From Hymenobacter siberiensis (GTDB lineage Bacteria; Bacteroidota; Bacteroidia; Cytophagales; Hymenobacteraceae), in contig NZ_JAHLZY020000001.1 of assembly GCF_018967865.2 (NCBI RefSeq), positions 4,464,001 through 4,528,000 on the forward strand: a stretch of DNA of 64,000 nucleotides, written 5' to 3'. Position 1 is the stretch's first letter. Every line of letters starts with the position of its first letter. Shown piece after piece: positions 43,920 to 52,031 of the stretch. Below the pieces are notes generated by a model. That model searched no databases. It saw only the letters and a list, made by a program, of their open reading frames with translations, and was not told where the DNA came from. The position numbers were made by a program, and so were the translations under genes.

Positions 43920-44879
43920 ATGCCGACATTTCCCTTTCGTCGCCTCAAGCAGTTCGGACTGCTGGCCCTGCCCACGCTGCTGCTTTTTTCGTCGTGCGTT
44001 TCTACTCGCTACTACAACCAGCGCACCATGTTCCGGCTTACCGACAGCCAAGGCCGTCAGCTGGACAGCACCAAGCTGCGCCTGGCCGTGAACCGTACGG
44101 CGCGCAATTACCTCATCCAGCCCAACGATTTTCTGGAAGTGCGGGTGAATACCAACAAGGGCGAGCGCATTCTGGACCCCAACGGCGAATTACAGTTTGG
44201 CCAGCCCAGCGGAGCGCTACCCAGCCGTAGCACCGGTGCCGCCGCCAGCCCCAGCAGTGGTGGTGGCAACGCCCGCGCTGCCGGAGGCCAGCGCGCCACG
44301 GGCCAGACGGCCGGCAGCGCTACGGCCGGCTCCGAGTTTCTGGTACAAGCAGATGGCACGGTGGTACTGCCGCTGGTGAACCGGGTGAAGGTGAGTGGCT
44401 TGTCGTTGCTACAGGCTGACAGTATACTGCAAATCCGTTATAACGAGTTCTATAAAGAGAGCTTTGTAACCACGCGGGTGACCAACAACCGTGTTTTCAT
44501 GCTGGGCGCTACCGGTGGGCAGGTTATCACGCTGGCCAACGATAACATGAACCTGATTGAGGTGCTGGCCCTGGCCGGCGGAATAGACGGCGGCGGTGGT
44601 GGAGGCGGCGGCGGCGGATTCTACCGCTACGGCGGCAAGGCCAGCAATATTCGTATCATCCGGGGCGACTTGAAAAACCCACGTATTCAGCAGGTGGACC
44701 TGACCACGCTTGAGGGAATGCGCCGGGCCAACCTGCAAATGGAGCCGAATGATATTGTTTACGTAGAGCCCGTACACCGCCCGGTGCTAGAAACCCTGGC
44801 CGACGCGGCACCCATTATCAGCTTCACCTCCCTTATTCTGACGACTACGTTGTTCATATACAGCATTGTAAAAAGATAA
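43920..44879 (+). CDS. polysaccharide export outer-membrane lipoprotein (Wza-like)
   Basis: A 319-residue protein of the BexD/CtrA/Wza family that forms the outer-membrane channel for capsule or exopolysaccharide. I chose the ATG at 43920; a TTG three codons earlier is possible. The lipoprotein signal is LALPTLLLFSSC. The polysaccharide export domain starts NYLIQPNDFLEVRVNTNKGE and includes VQADGTVVLPLVNRVKVSGL, interrupted by a serine/glycine/alanine-rich insert at about residues 95-140. An SLBB-like domain follows, with a run of ten glycines near residue 227. A C-terminal helix (IISFTSLILTTTLFIYSIVK) replaces the usual Wza helix. The kinase gene follows. Confidence 0.9.
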   Translation: MPTFPFRRLKQFGLLALPTLLLFSSCVSTRYYNQRTMFRLTDSQGRQLDSTKLRLAVNRTARNYLIQPNDFLEVRVNTNKGERILDPNGELQFGQPSGALPSRSTGAAASPSSGGGNARAAGGQRATGQTAGSATAGSEFLVQADGTVVLPLVNRVKVSGLSLLQADSILQIRYNEFYKESFVTTRVTNNRVFMLGATGGQVITLANDNMNLIEVLALAGGIDGGGGGGGGGGFYRYGGKASNIRIIRGDLKNPRIQQVDLTTLEGMRRANLQMEPNDIVYVEPVHRPVLETLADAAPIISFTSLILTTTLFIYSIVKR

Positions 44880-44954
44880 TTCCATAAAACAGGAAAGCAC
44901 TGAACAGCTCGCTTCTCTTATCATAATCCAGCGCTCGCTGGCAATAATATTATA

Positions 44955-47462
44955 ATGGCCGTAAACGAAAACTCGGAGTTGGAAGAGCTTATCCGAAATG
45001 CCAACGGCGGAGCCGTGGAGCCTTCGGTTGTGTCCAACGCCGGAGGAAATGAGGCTGACGATGAATCATCCAGCCTGGATTTGGCCACGTTGGTACTGGT
45101 AGCCCGGCGCAGCCTGCTGTGGATGCTCTTGCTGATTATTCTGGGCGTTACGGCCTCGTGGCTGTACCTGCGCTATACTAAGCCGGTGTATAAGTCGACG
45201 TCGTTGCTCAAAATCGACGAGCGCAACGAAGGTAGCGCTTTGGGTCTAGCTGGACAGATGGGCCCGACCGTGGTTGACAAAGGCCGCGGCAAGCTGGCTG
45301 GCGAGGTGGAGCTGATTAAGTCCAACATCATCTACCGGCGGCTGAAGGACTCGCTGGACTTGGATGTGAACTACTACGTGCAGGGCACGGTGCTGGAGTC
45401 GGAAATGTACGGAACCTCTCCTTTCCGCGTAGTCTATAAAATCACTGATAACGCGCTGTATAACCGCAAGTTCGATTTGAAATTTGTGAATCAGCAGCGT
45501 TTTAAGCTCGACTTTACCAATCAAAACCGACCACAGGGCGGCGAATACGCGCTAGGGCAGACCATTGCATTGCCCGGCATTACGCTGCAGGTGCTGCCAA
45601 CAGATAAGCTGAACATAGACGCACTGGAAAGCAATTACCATTTCACGGTGCAGGATGACAACACCCTGAACGCCTATCTGGATAAGAACCTGACTGTTGA
45701 GATTGTTAACCCGGACGCCAATACGATTGGCATCTCGTTCAACGATTTCAATGCAGTGAAGGCACAGGACATCGTCAATAAGATTGATTCGGTATACCTC
45801 GTCGAAAAAATTGCCAGCAAGCAGGAAGCCACCCAAAAGCAGCTCCGGTTTCTGGATAAGATTTCGGAGGAGAACCGCAAAAGCCTGCAGGATGCCGAAG
45901 ACAACCTCCAAAATTTCGTGCAGCGCTCCGGCACCTACGATGTGAAGGCCGAGGTAGGGACACTTAGCTCGAAGCTGGAGAAACTGGAAGAGGACCGAAT
46001 TAAGCTTGCGCAAACGTTGACTTTGCTGAGCCAAGTTGCGCAGATGGCGCAGCAGGGCAACCTCACGCGCGACGAAAACCAGACCGTGCAGCAGAGCATT
46101 CCCGCGCTGGCCGAGATTGAAGACCCGCAGCTGGGCGACCAGTTGGCCGAGCTAAACAGCCTGCAGTGGAACCTGCGGCGACTCTCACGCTCCTATACTG
46201 ATAAAACGGAGGTAGTGCAGGCCGAACAGGCTAAAATCACCTTTACTCGTAACAACATCCAGCGCCTGCTGCTGCAAAACCAGAAGCTGCTGCGCCGCGG
46301 CATGGACGAGCTCAACGCCCAGCGCGCCAAGCTGACCGGCGAGCTGCAGAGTCTGCCCGAAAAGGGCACCGAGCTGGCCCGCCTGCAACGCCCGCTGGAC
46401 TTGTACGAAAAGTCCTTCCTGATGCTGCTGGATAAGAAGATGGAATTCAATATCGAGAAAGCCGGCACCACGGCCGACTTCCAGATTCTGTCACCGGCCT
46501 CGCCGCCCTCGCCGCCCATTTTCCCCAATCGGCTCATCGTGTATGCCGTGGGGCTGGCGGGCGGGCTGCTGCTGGGCCTGGGCCTGATTGCGGTGCGCTA
46601 CTTCATGCACAACACGGTGACCAACGTGCGGGAGCTGGAGCGCAACACCCGAGCCTCGGTGCTGGGCATCATCCCGACCTACGATAAGGAGAAAATGGAA
46701 GTGTCGCGCCTGGTGGTGGACAAGAACCCAAAATCGGCCATTTCTGAGTCGATACGCTCCATTCGAACTAACCTGGATTTCATCAGCTCATCCAAAAAGA
46801 AACGCCTGATTTCGGTGACGTCTACCATCTCCGGCGAGGGCAAAACCTTTGTCACCGTGAACCTGGGCGGCATCATTGCCCTCTCGGGACAGAAGGTCAT
46901 CATCCTGGACCTGGACATGCGCAAGCCCAAAGTCAACCTGGCATTTGGGGCCGAAAACACGCGCGGAGTAAGTACCATCCTCATTGACCGGCATAACGTA
47001 CAGGAATGCATTCAGCCAACAAGTATTGACTCCCTGCAGTTTATCTCGGCCGGCCCGACGCCGCCCAATCCGTCAGAGCTGATTCTGAGCGACCGATTCG
47101 ATACCATGATTCAGGAGTTGTTCCAATTGTACGATGTCGTTCTAATCGATACGCCTCCCGTGGGTTTGGTCACGGACGGCATTCTCATCATGCGCAAGGC
47201 TGATATTCCGCTTTATATTGTGCGGGCCGGCTATTCGCGCAAGGCCTTCATTAAGAACATGAACCGGCTTATTCGCAGCAATAACTTTACGCGCATGTGT
47301 ACTATCCTCAACGATGCGCAGTCGGGTGGCGGCTATGGTTATGGCTATGGCTATGGCTACGACTACGGCTACGGCTATGGTGCGTATGGCCAGGGCTACT
47401 ACGAGGAGCCCGCGTCTAAAAAACTGACCTTCGGCGAAAAGCTGAAGAAGTTTTTCACCTAA
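44955..47462 (+). CDS. polysaccharide co-polymerase/tyrosine autokinase (Wzc-like)
   Basis: An inner-membrane protein of 835 residues controlling polysaccharide chain length and export. The Wzz-like part has a first helix near residues 52-75 (LLWMLLLIILGVTASWLYLR), a long coiled-coil periplasmic region and a second helix near 520 (LIVYAVGLAGGLLLGLGLIA). The cytoplasmic BY-kinase domain has Walker A (STISGEGKTFVTVN), Walker A' (VIILDLDMRKPK) and Walker B (VVLIDTPPVG). The tail (about residues 793-818) is a run of glycine-tyrosine pairs, with about a dozen tyrosines for autophosphorylation. It sits between the export channel and the phosphatase gene. Confidence 0.93.
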   Translation: MAVNENSELEELIRNANGGAVEPSVVSNAGGNEADDESSSLDLATLVLVARRSLLWMLLLIILGVTASWLYLRYTKPVYKSTSLLKIDERNEGSALGLAGQMGPTVVDKGRGKLAGEVELIKSNIIYRRLKDSLDLDVNYYVQGTVLESEMYGTSPFRVVYKITDNALYNRKFDLKFVNQQRFKLDFTNQNRPQGGEYALGQTIALPGITLQVLPTDKLNIDALESNYHFTVQDDNTLNAYLDKNLTVEIVNPDANTIGISFNDFNAVKAQDIVNKIDSVYLVEKIASKQEATQKQLRFLDKISEENRKSLQDAEDNLQNFVQRSGTYDVKAEVGTLSSKLEKLEEDRIKLAQTLTLLSQVAQMAQQGNLTRDENQTVQQSIPALAEIEDPQLGDQLAELNSLQWNLRRLSRSYTDKTEVVQAEQAKITFTRNNIQRLLLQNQKLLRRGMDELNAQRAKLTGELQSLPEKGTELARLQRPLDLYEKSFLMLLDKKMEFNIEKAGTTADFQILSPASPPSPPIFPNRLIVYAVGLAGGLLLGLGLIAVRYFMHNTVTNVRELERNTRASVLGIIPTYDKEKMEVSRLVVDKNPKSAISESIRSIRTNLDFISSSKKKRLISVTSTISGEGKTFVTVNLGGIIALSGQKVIILDLDMRKPKVNLAFGAENTRGVSTILIDRHNVQECIQPTSIDSLQFISAGPTPPNPSELILSDRFDTMIQELFQLYDVVLIDTPPVGLVTDGILIMRKADIPLYIVRAGYSRKAFIKNMNRLIRSNNFTRMCTILNDAQSGGGYGYGYGYGYDYGYGYGAYGQGYYEEPASKKLTFGEKLKKFFT

Positions 47463-47476
47463 TACACACATCATAA

Positions 47477-48247
47477 ATGGCTTCGCTCTGGCAACGTCTT
47501 TTTGGCGGGGCGACTTCCGCTTCGGTGGCTCCGGCCACGCTGGCAGCCCTGGCGACCGATATGCATTCGCACCTGCTGCCGGGCCTCGACGACGGGGCTG
47601 AAACGGTGGAGCATTCGCTGGACCTACTCCGGGCCTTGCGCGACCTCGGCTACCGCAAACTGGTGATGACGCCCCACATCATGGGCGACTTCTACAAGAA
47701 TACGCCGGAAGGCATTCGGGCCGCGCTTAAGTTGCTGCGCGAGGCCGCTGCCGCTGCCGGCTTGCACGATGTAGCCCTCGAATGCGCCGCTGAGTACTAC
47801 CTCGACGAGTTTCTGGGCCAAAAGTTGGCCGATGGGACTGAGATGCTCACCTTCGGCGGCGACAAGCGCTACCTGCTGTTCGAAACCTCGTACATGAACG
47901 AGCCGCTTAACCTTTTCGAAATTATTTTCGAGATGAAGGCTCAGGGTTACCAGCCGGTATTGGCTCATCCGGAGCGCTATACGTACCTCTACGGTCGCTT
48001 TGCCGAAATCGAGAAGATGCGCCGCGACTACGGTGTGCTGCTCCAAGTGAACCTGAACTCGCTGTCTGGCTACTACTCACCAGCCGCTAAAAAAGTAGCC
48101 GAGCAGTTGATTGAGGGCGAACTGGTTGATTTCGTTGGCACCGATACCCACCACCTGCGCCACACCGATACCCTGGCCCAGCGCACGCTCGTGCAGCCAT
48201 ACATGGAAAAGCTGCTTCGGCTTCCTTTGCTGAACAATACGCTTTAG
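47477..48247 (+). CDS. PHP-type tyrosine-protein phosphatase (CpsB/YwqE-like)
   Basis: A cytoplasmic metal-dependent phosphatase of 256 residues. The PHP metal motifs are DMHSHLLPGLDDGAET, VMTPHIMGDFY, VLAHPERYTYL and VGTDTHHLRHTD. In Gram-positive bacteria CpsB dephosphorylates the tyrosine tail of the polysaccharide kinase; that role is inferred here because the gene begins 14 bases after the Wzc-like kinase gene. No low-molecular-weight (Wzb) phosphatase is present. The three genes 43920-48247 look like one operon. Confidence 0.92.
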   Translation: MASLWQRLFGGATSASVAPATLAALATDMHSHLLPGLDDGAETVEHSLDLLRALRDLGYRKLVMTPHIMGDFYKNTPEGIRAALKLLREAAAAAGLHDVALECAAEYYLDEFLGQKLADGTEMLTFGGDKRYLLFETSYMNEPLNLFEIIFEMKAQGYQPVLAHPERYTYLYGRFAEIEKMRRDYGVLLQVNLNSLSGYYSPAAKKVAEQLIEGELVDFVGTDTHHLRHTDTLAQRTLVQPYMEKLLRLPLLNNTL

Positions 48248-48330
48248 CCAGTGGCCCGTTAGCAGTCGTTGGCAATTGAGTACTTCTGCTGACACTGCCT
48301 ATTTGCCATCAGGCATTAATCCTTGATTTC

Positions 48331-49353
48331 ATGATATTTGTAACCGGCGGCACCGGCCTTATTGGTTCTTTTCTGTTGCGGGCGCTACGGGAGCGGGGGC
48401 TGGCCGTGCGCGCGTTGCACCGGGGCGCGGTACCTACCGGCGGTGCTCCCGGGGTGGAGTGGGTAGCCGGCGACCTGCTTGATACCGAACAGCTGCGAGT
48501 GGCCATCACTCCCGATGTCACGCATGTTTTCCACTGCGCGGGACTGGTATCGTACGCACCGCAGGACGAAGACCTCCTGCTGAGCGTGAACGTGCAGGGC
48601 ACCGCCGCCCTGGTCGATGCCTGTCTGGAACGACCGGGCATCCGGCTGGTGCACGTATCTTCGGTGGCGGCGCTGGGCGGGCCGGCGGCGGCGGCGGTTG
48701 CGGCCCCAGGCGAGGCATTATCTGTAACCGAAAAGGCTTCCTGGGACCTGGGGGCGGCGCATCCGGCCTACGCCACCTCCAAATACCTGGGCGAGCTGGA
48801 AGTATGGCGCGGCGTGGCCGAGGGGCTATCAGCCGTCATCGTGAACCCGTCGGTGGTGCTGGGACCGGGCGACTGGCACCGCAGCAGCACCCGTCTGCTA
48901 CGCTACGCGCACCAGCAGCACCGCTTCTACACCCGCGGCCTCATCAATTTCGTGGACGTGCGCGACGTGGTGGCCCAGCTACTGGCCCTGGCCTTCGACC
49001 AGCCTGCGGCCAATGGCCAGCGCTACATTCTGAGCGCCGAGGCCGTGCCGTTAGCCGATTTTTTTCGGCAGGCGGCGGCGGCCATGCAGCGCCGACCGCC
49101 CACCGTGGCCGTGCCCGACTGGGCCGCTGAGATTATCTGGCGGCTGGAGCACGCCCGCGCCGTGCTCACCGGAGCGCGACCGCTCATTACTAAAGATACA
49201 GCCCGGGCCGGCCGGCAACCGGTGGTATACAGCCACGCCAAAGTGCAAAGCGCTACCGGCCTAGCATTCCGGCCGTTAGCTGATACCCTGGCGTGGTGCG
49301 CGGCCGAGCTGGGAGCGAAACCCGGCAGCCTCGAACCGGTTATCGTATCTTAG
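48331..49353 (+). CDS. NAD-dependent epimerase/dehydratase family protein
   Basis: An extended SDR protein of 340 residues. The cofactor loop is IFVTGGTGLIGSFLLRAL, with catalytic VHVSSVAALGG and the YATSKYLGELEVWRG pair. NFVDVRDVVAQLLALAFDQP is the typical substrate-domain element. The C-terminal 60 residues are less conserved. It may modify a nucleotide sugar or a lipid; the gene follows the export operon by 83 bases but without evidence of a sugar role. The start ATG at 48331 gives the normal length. Confidence 0.87.
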   Translation: MIFVTGGTGLIGSFLLRALRERGLAVRALHRGAVPTGGAPGVEWVAGDLLDTEQLRVAITPDVTHVFHCAGLVSYAPQDEDLLLSVNVQGTAALVDACLERPGIRLVHVSSVAALGGPAAAAVAAPGEALSVTEKASWDLGAAHPAYATSKYLGELEVWRGVAEGLSAVIVNPSVVLGPGDWHRSSTRLLRYAHQQHRFYTRGLINFVDVRDVVAQLLALAFDQPAANGQRYILSAEAVPLADFFRQAAAAMQRRPPTVAVPDWAAEIIWRLEHARAVLTGARPLITKDTARAGRQPVVYSHAKVQSATGLAFRPLADTLAWCAAELGAKPGSLEPVIVS

Positions 49354-49511
49354 CAACAATCAGATTGCACGGTTTTGGCCAATATTTGTTATTATTGATA
49401 GAGTACTGATAAAGTGGAGTGGAATGATTCCGGCGAGTAGCGCCACAAACGGTTCCGGCCGTTGGACTCAATAATCCACAAAACCAGATTAATCCACTTA
49501 ACTGCGGTTTT

Positions 49512-50915
49512 ATGCGCATGAACGAACATTTTGAAAACCACCGGACCGTGCTGGATACCGTGCGTCGCTTCGAGCGCATGGTTGCCCAGCAGGAGTCTGT
49601 TTTCTTCGACCTGGAAGACTTCGAGAACATCATCGACCATTACGTGACGAGTGCCGAGTTTGACAAAGCTCTGCAAGCCTGTGAAGCAGCCCTCGGCCAA
49701 TACCCCTTTTCTACCGAGCTGCTGATTGACCGGGCGCAAGTGACGGCTATGCGCGGCGACTATACCGAAGCCGAGCGTCAGATTGATGCCGTAGCGGCCT
49801 TGGACCCTACTAATGCCGATGTGGCCGTAACCCGCGGCATCATCAGCACGCAGCGGGGCGAATTTGCCCAAGCTGTGGAGTTTTTCCGGACCGGCCTGGA
49901 GCAGGAGCCCGAGCGCGAAGACATTCACTTCAACCTCGGCCTGGCATTTCAGAGCTGGCAGAAATTCAAAAGCGCCGCCAAGCACTACAAGCAGAGCCTG
50001 CGCCTCAACCCTGATAACGAAACCGGCGTGCAGGAGCTCCTGCACTGTCTCGACATTACGGCGCGGCTGGAAGAGCATGAGGATTTCTTCAGGCGCTTTA
50101 CGGACGATGACCCCTACTCGGCCACGGCCTGGTACAACCTGGGCCAGTACTGGTACCGCCGCGAGGACTTTACGAAGGCCGCCGAGGCCTTCGACTTCGC
50201 CGTGACCATCAGTGCCGACTTCTACGATGCCCACCACTGGCTGGCCGACACCTTTGTGTGCCAGCAGGAGTACCTGAAGGCCATTCCGGAGTTCGAGATG
50301 GCTTACCCACCCGGCGAGCCCACCGATGAGGCCCTGTGCAACATCGGCGAGTGCTACGAAAAGCTACGCGAGTGGGAGCCCGCCCGCAAATACTACCGCC
50401 AGGCGCTGGAACTGAACCCAGAGATGGACGAGGCCTGGTTTGGCCAGGGCGTGCTGCTGCAGGAGCAGGAGCGCTGGTTCGAGGCCATTCATTATTTCCG
50501 CAAGGCGACGGAGCTGTATGCCGAAAGCGGCGAGTACTGGTCGGCACTGGGTACGGCCGAAAACCAGGTGGGCAACGTGGTAAGTGCCCTCGAAGCCTAT
50601 GAGAAAGCCACTGAAGTAGCCCCCGACGACGTGCAGGGCTGGGTGAACTGGAGCGCCATTCTCTACGAGCAGGGCCATTTCGGCGAGGCCGTGGACCTCG
50701 TGCGCCATGCCGTGGAGCTGCACCCGCACGAAGCCCATTTTCACTATATGCTATGCGCTTACCTGTTGGCCGATGGACGCATGCGCGAGGCTTACGAGAC
50801 CCTAGAAACTGCCCTCACGCTCAATTATGAGCAGCATATCACCCTGTTCGACTACTTCCCCCAGCTGCGGGAGCAGCCGGGCCTGAAACGGCTTATTGAC
50901 CAGTTTCGGAAATAA
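49512..50915 (+). CDS. tetratricopeptide repeat protein
   Basis: A soluble protein of 467 residues consisting almost entirely of TPR motifs, about ten to twelve, from near residue 40 (DHYVTSAEFDKALQACEAAL) to near 440. Examples are NLGLAFQSWQKFKSAAKHYK, NLGQYWYRREDFTKAAEAFD and ALGTAENQVGNVVSALEAYE. There is no signal peptide or enzyme motif, so a scaffold role is likely. The first residues (MRMNEHFENHRTVLDTVRRF) are acidic/helical. An in-frame ATG two codons later could be the true start. A hairpin terminator follows. Confidence 0.9.
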   Translation: MRMNEHFENHRTVLDTVRRFERMVAQQESVFFDLEDFENIIDHYVTSAEFDKALQACEAALGQYPFSTELLIDRAQVTAMRGDYTEAERQIDAVAALDPTNADVAVTRGIISTQRGEFAQAVEFFRTGLEQEPEREDIHFNLGLAFQSWQKFKSAAKHYKQSLRLNPDNETGVQELLHCLDITARLEEHEDFFRRFTDDDPYSATAWYNLGQYWYRREDFTKAAEAFDFAVTISADFYDAHHWLADTFVCQQEYLKAIPEFEMAYPPGEPTDEALCNIGECYEKLREWEPARKYYRQALELNPEMDEAWFGQGVLLQEQERWFEAIHYFRKATELYAESGEYWSALGTAENQVGNVVSALEAYEKATEVAPDDVQGWVNWSAILYEQGHFGEAVDLVRHAVELHPHEAHFHYMLCAYLLADGRMREAYETLETALTLNYEQHITLFDYFPQLREQPGLKRLIDQFRK

Positions 50916-50931
50916 CGTTTCGGCTTACCGC

Positions 50932-50939
50932 TACTTTTG
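50932..50939 (+). promoter_or_regulatory. -7 box ahead of a hairpin
   Basis: TACTTTTG matches TAnnTTTG, 100 bases before the phosphosulfolactate synthase start. The terminator hairpin at 50941-50969 lies directly after it. Confidence 0.35.
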
Positions 50940-50940
50940 T

Positions 50941-50969
50941 AACCGCCCGTCAGCCGACGGGCGGTTTTT
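50941..50969 (+). terminator. hairpin terminator
   Basis: AACCGCCCGTC and GACGGGCGGTT pair over 11 bp with an AGCC loop, followed by a T run. It ends the TPR gene transcript. Confidence 0.9.
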
Positions 50970-51039
50970 CTTTGCCCGCGCCACCCTTTTTTTAGAGCGG
51001 GCAAGGCTTCCCCAAACACCCATATTTCACTTACCATTA

Positions 51040-51870
51040 ATGAATTACGACCTCTCCCAACTGCCGGAGCGCACCCCCAAGCCCCGCGAGCAGGGCTACA
51101 CCATGGTGATGGACAAAGGCCTGAGCCTGCGCGAAGTTGAAGATTTTCTGGAAGTAGGCGAAGCCTATACCGACGTGGTGAAACTGGGCTGGGCTACTTC
51201 CTACGTAGTGCCCAACCTGAAGCGCAAGCTCGAAATCTACCGCGAAGCCAACATTCCGGTGTACTTCGGCGGCACGCTGTTTGAAGCCTTCATCATTCGC
51301 AACCAGTTCGACGATTACCGGCGCCTGCTGGACACTTATGGTATGGAGTATGCCGAGGTATCAGATGGCAGCATCGACCTCGACCACGAGCGCAAATGCG
51401 AGTATATCCGTGAGCTGAGCAAGTACGTGCGCGTGCTGAGCGAAGTGGGCTCGAAGGACGCCGAAAAAATCATCCCGCCCTATAAGTGGATTTCGCAGAT
51501 GCAGACCGAGCTGGAAGCCGGGGCCATTAAAGTAATCGGCGAGGCCCGCGAGGGCGGCAACGTGGGTCTGTTCCGCAGCACCGGCGAGGTACGCTCGGGC
51601 CTGGTCGAGGAGATTCTGACCAAGATTCCCTCGAAGAAAATCCTGTGGGAAGCCCCGCAGAAAGCACAGCAGGTATGGTTCATCAAGCTACTGGGTGCCA
51701 ACGTGAACCTGGGCAACATTGCCCCCAATGAGGTAGTAAGCCTCGAAACCATCCGCCTGGGCCTGCGCGGCGACACGTTCTCGCACTTCCTCGATATGGA
51801 TGCGGTGGACCCCATGTTCCACCCGGCCGCCAAAACCGGCAAGCCCGGCACTTCCATGCCCCGCGGCTAG
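51040..51870 (+). CDS. comA: phosphosulfolactate synthase (ComA family)
   Basis: A cytoplasmic TIM-barrel protein of 276 residues homologous to ComA, which joins sulfite to phosphoenolpyruvate to give (2R)-phospho-3-sulfolactate, the first step of coenzyme M synthesis in methanogens. The pattern includes TMVMDKGLSLREVEDFLEVG, VVKLGWATSYVVPNLKRKL, PVYFGGTLFEAFIIRNQFDD, YAEVSDGSIDLDHERKCEYI and ILWEAPQKAQQVWFIKLLGA. I chose the ATG at 51040; the longer frame covers the hairpin. Bacteroidota do not make coenzyme M; many make sulfonolipids, and a sulfonate precursor role is inferred. No neighbours support a pathway. Confidence 0.85.
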   Translation: MNYDLSQLPERTPKPREQGYTMVMDKGLSLREVEDFLEVGEAYTDVVKLGWATSYVVPNLKRKLEIYREANIPVYFGGTLFEAFIIRNQFDDYRRLLDTYGMEYAEVSDGSIDLDHERKCEYIRELSKYVRVLSEVGSKDAEKIIPPYKWISQMQTELEAGAIKVIGEAREGGNVGLFRSTGEVRSGLVEEILTKIPSKKILWEAPQKAQQVWFIKLLGANVNLGNIAPNEVVSLETIRLGLRGDTFSHFLDMDAVDPMFHPAAKTGKPGTSMPRG

Positions 51871-51900
51871 GAAAGCACGGCTGGTTTACTGCTTCAACCA

Positions 51901-51947
51901 ATAAAACAAAGGCCCGTCATGCTGAGCATGACGGGCCTTTGTTTTAT
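51901..51947. terminator. perfect palindromic terminator
   Basis: Two 23-base arms around one base (51901-51923, 51925-51947) give AAAACAAAGGCCCGTCATGC and its complement, with T and A runs at the ends. It follows the phosphosulfolactate synthase gene. Confidence 0.92.
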
Positions 51948-51967
51948 GCGTGCCTGACTACCAGCAT

Positions 51968-52013
51968 CCAATAAAAGAGCCGGCCTCCTTGCGGAGACCG
52001 GCTCTTTTATTGG
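51968..52013 (-). terminator. hairpin terminator of the T9SS gene
   Basis: CCAATAAAAGAGCCGG and its complement pair over 21 bp with one G-T type mismatch and a four-base loop. It follows the stop codon of the T9SS gene on the minus strand. Confidence 0.88.
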
Positions 52014-52031
52014 CCGGAGCCGTGGCGCAGC

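Noticed and set aside
44608-44650. Glycine run in the Wza-like gene as a sequence artefact
   Set aside because: The frame stays intact on both sides and the SLBB-like region continues normally, so it looks like a real linker.
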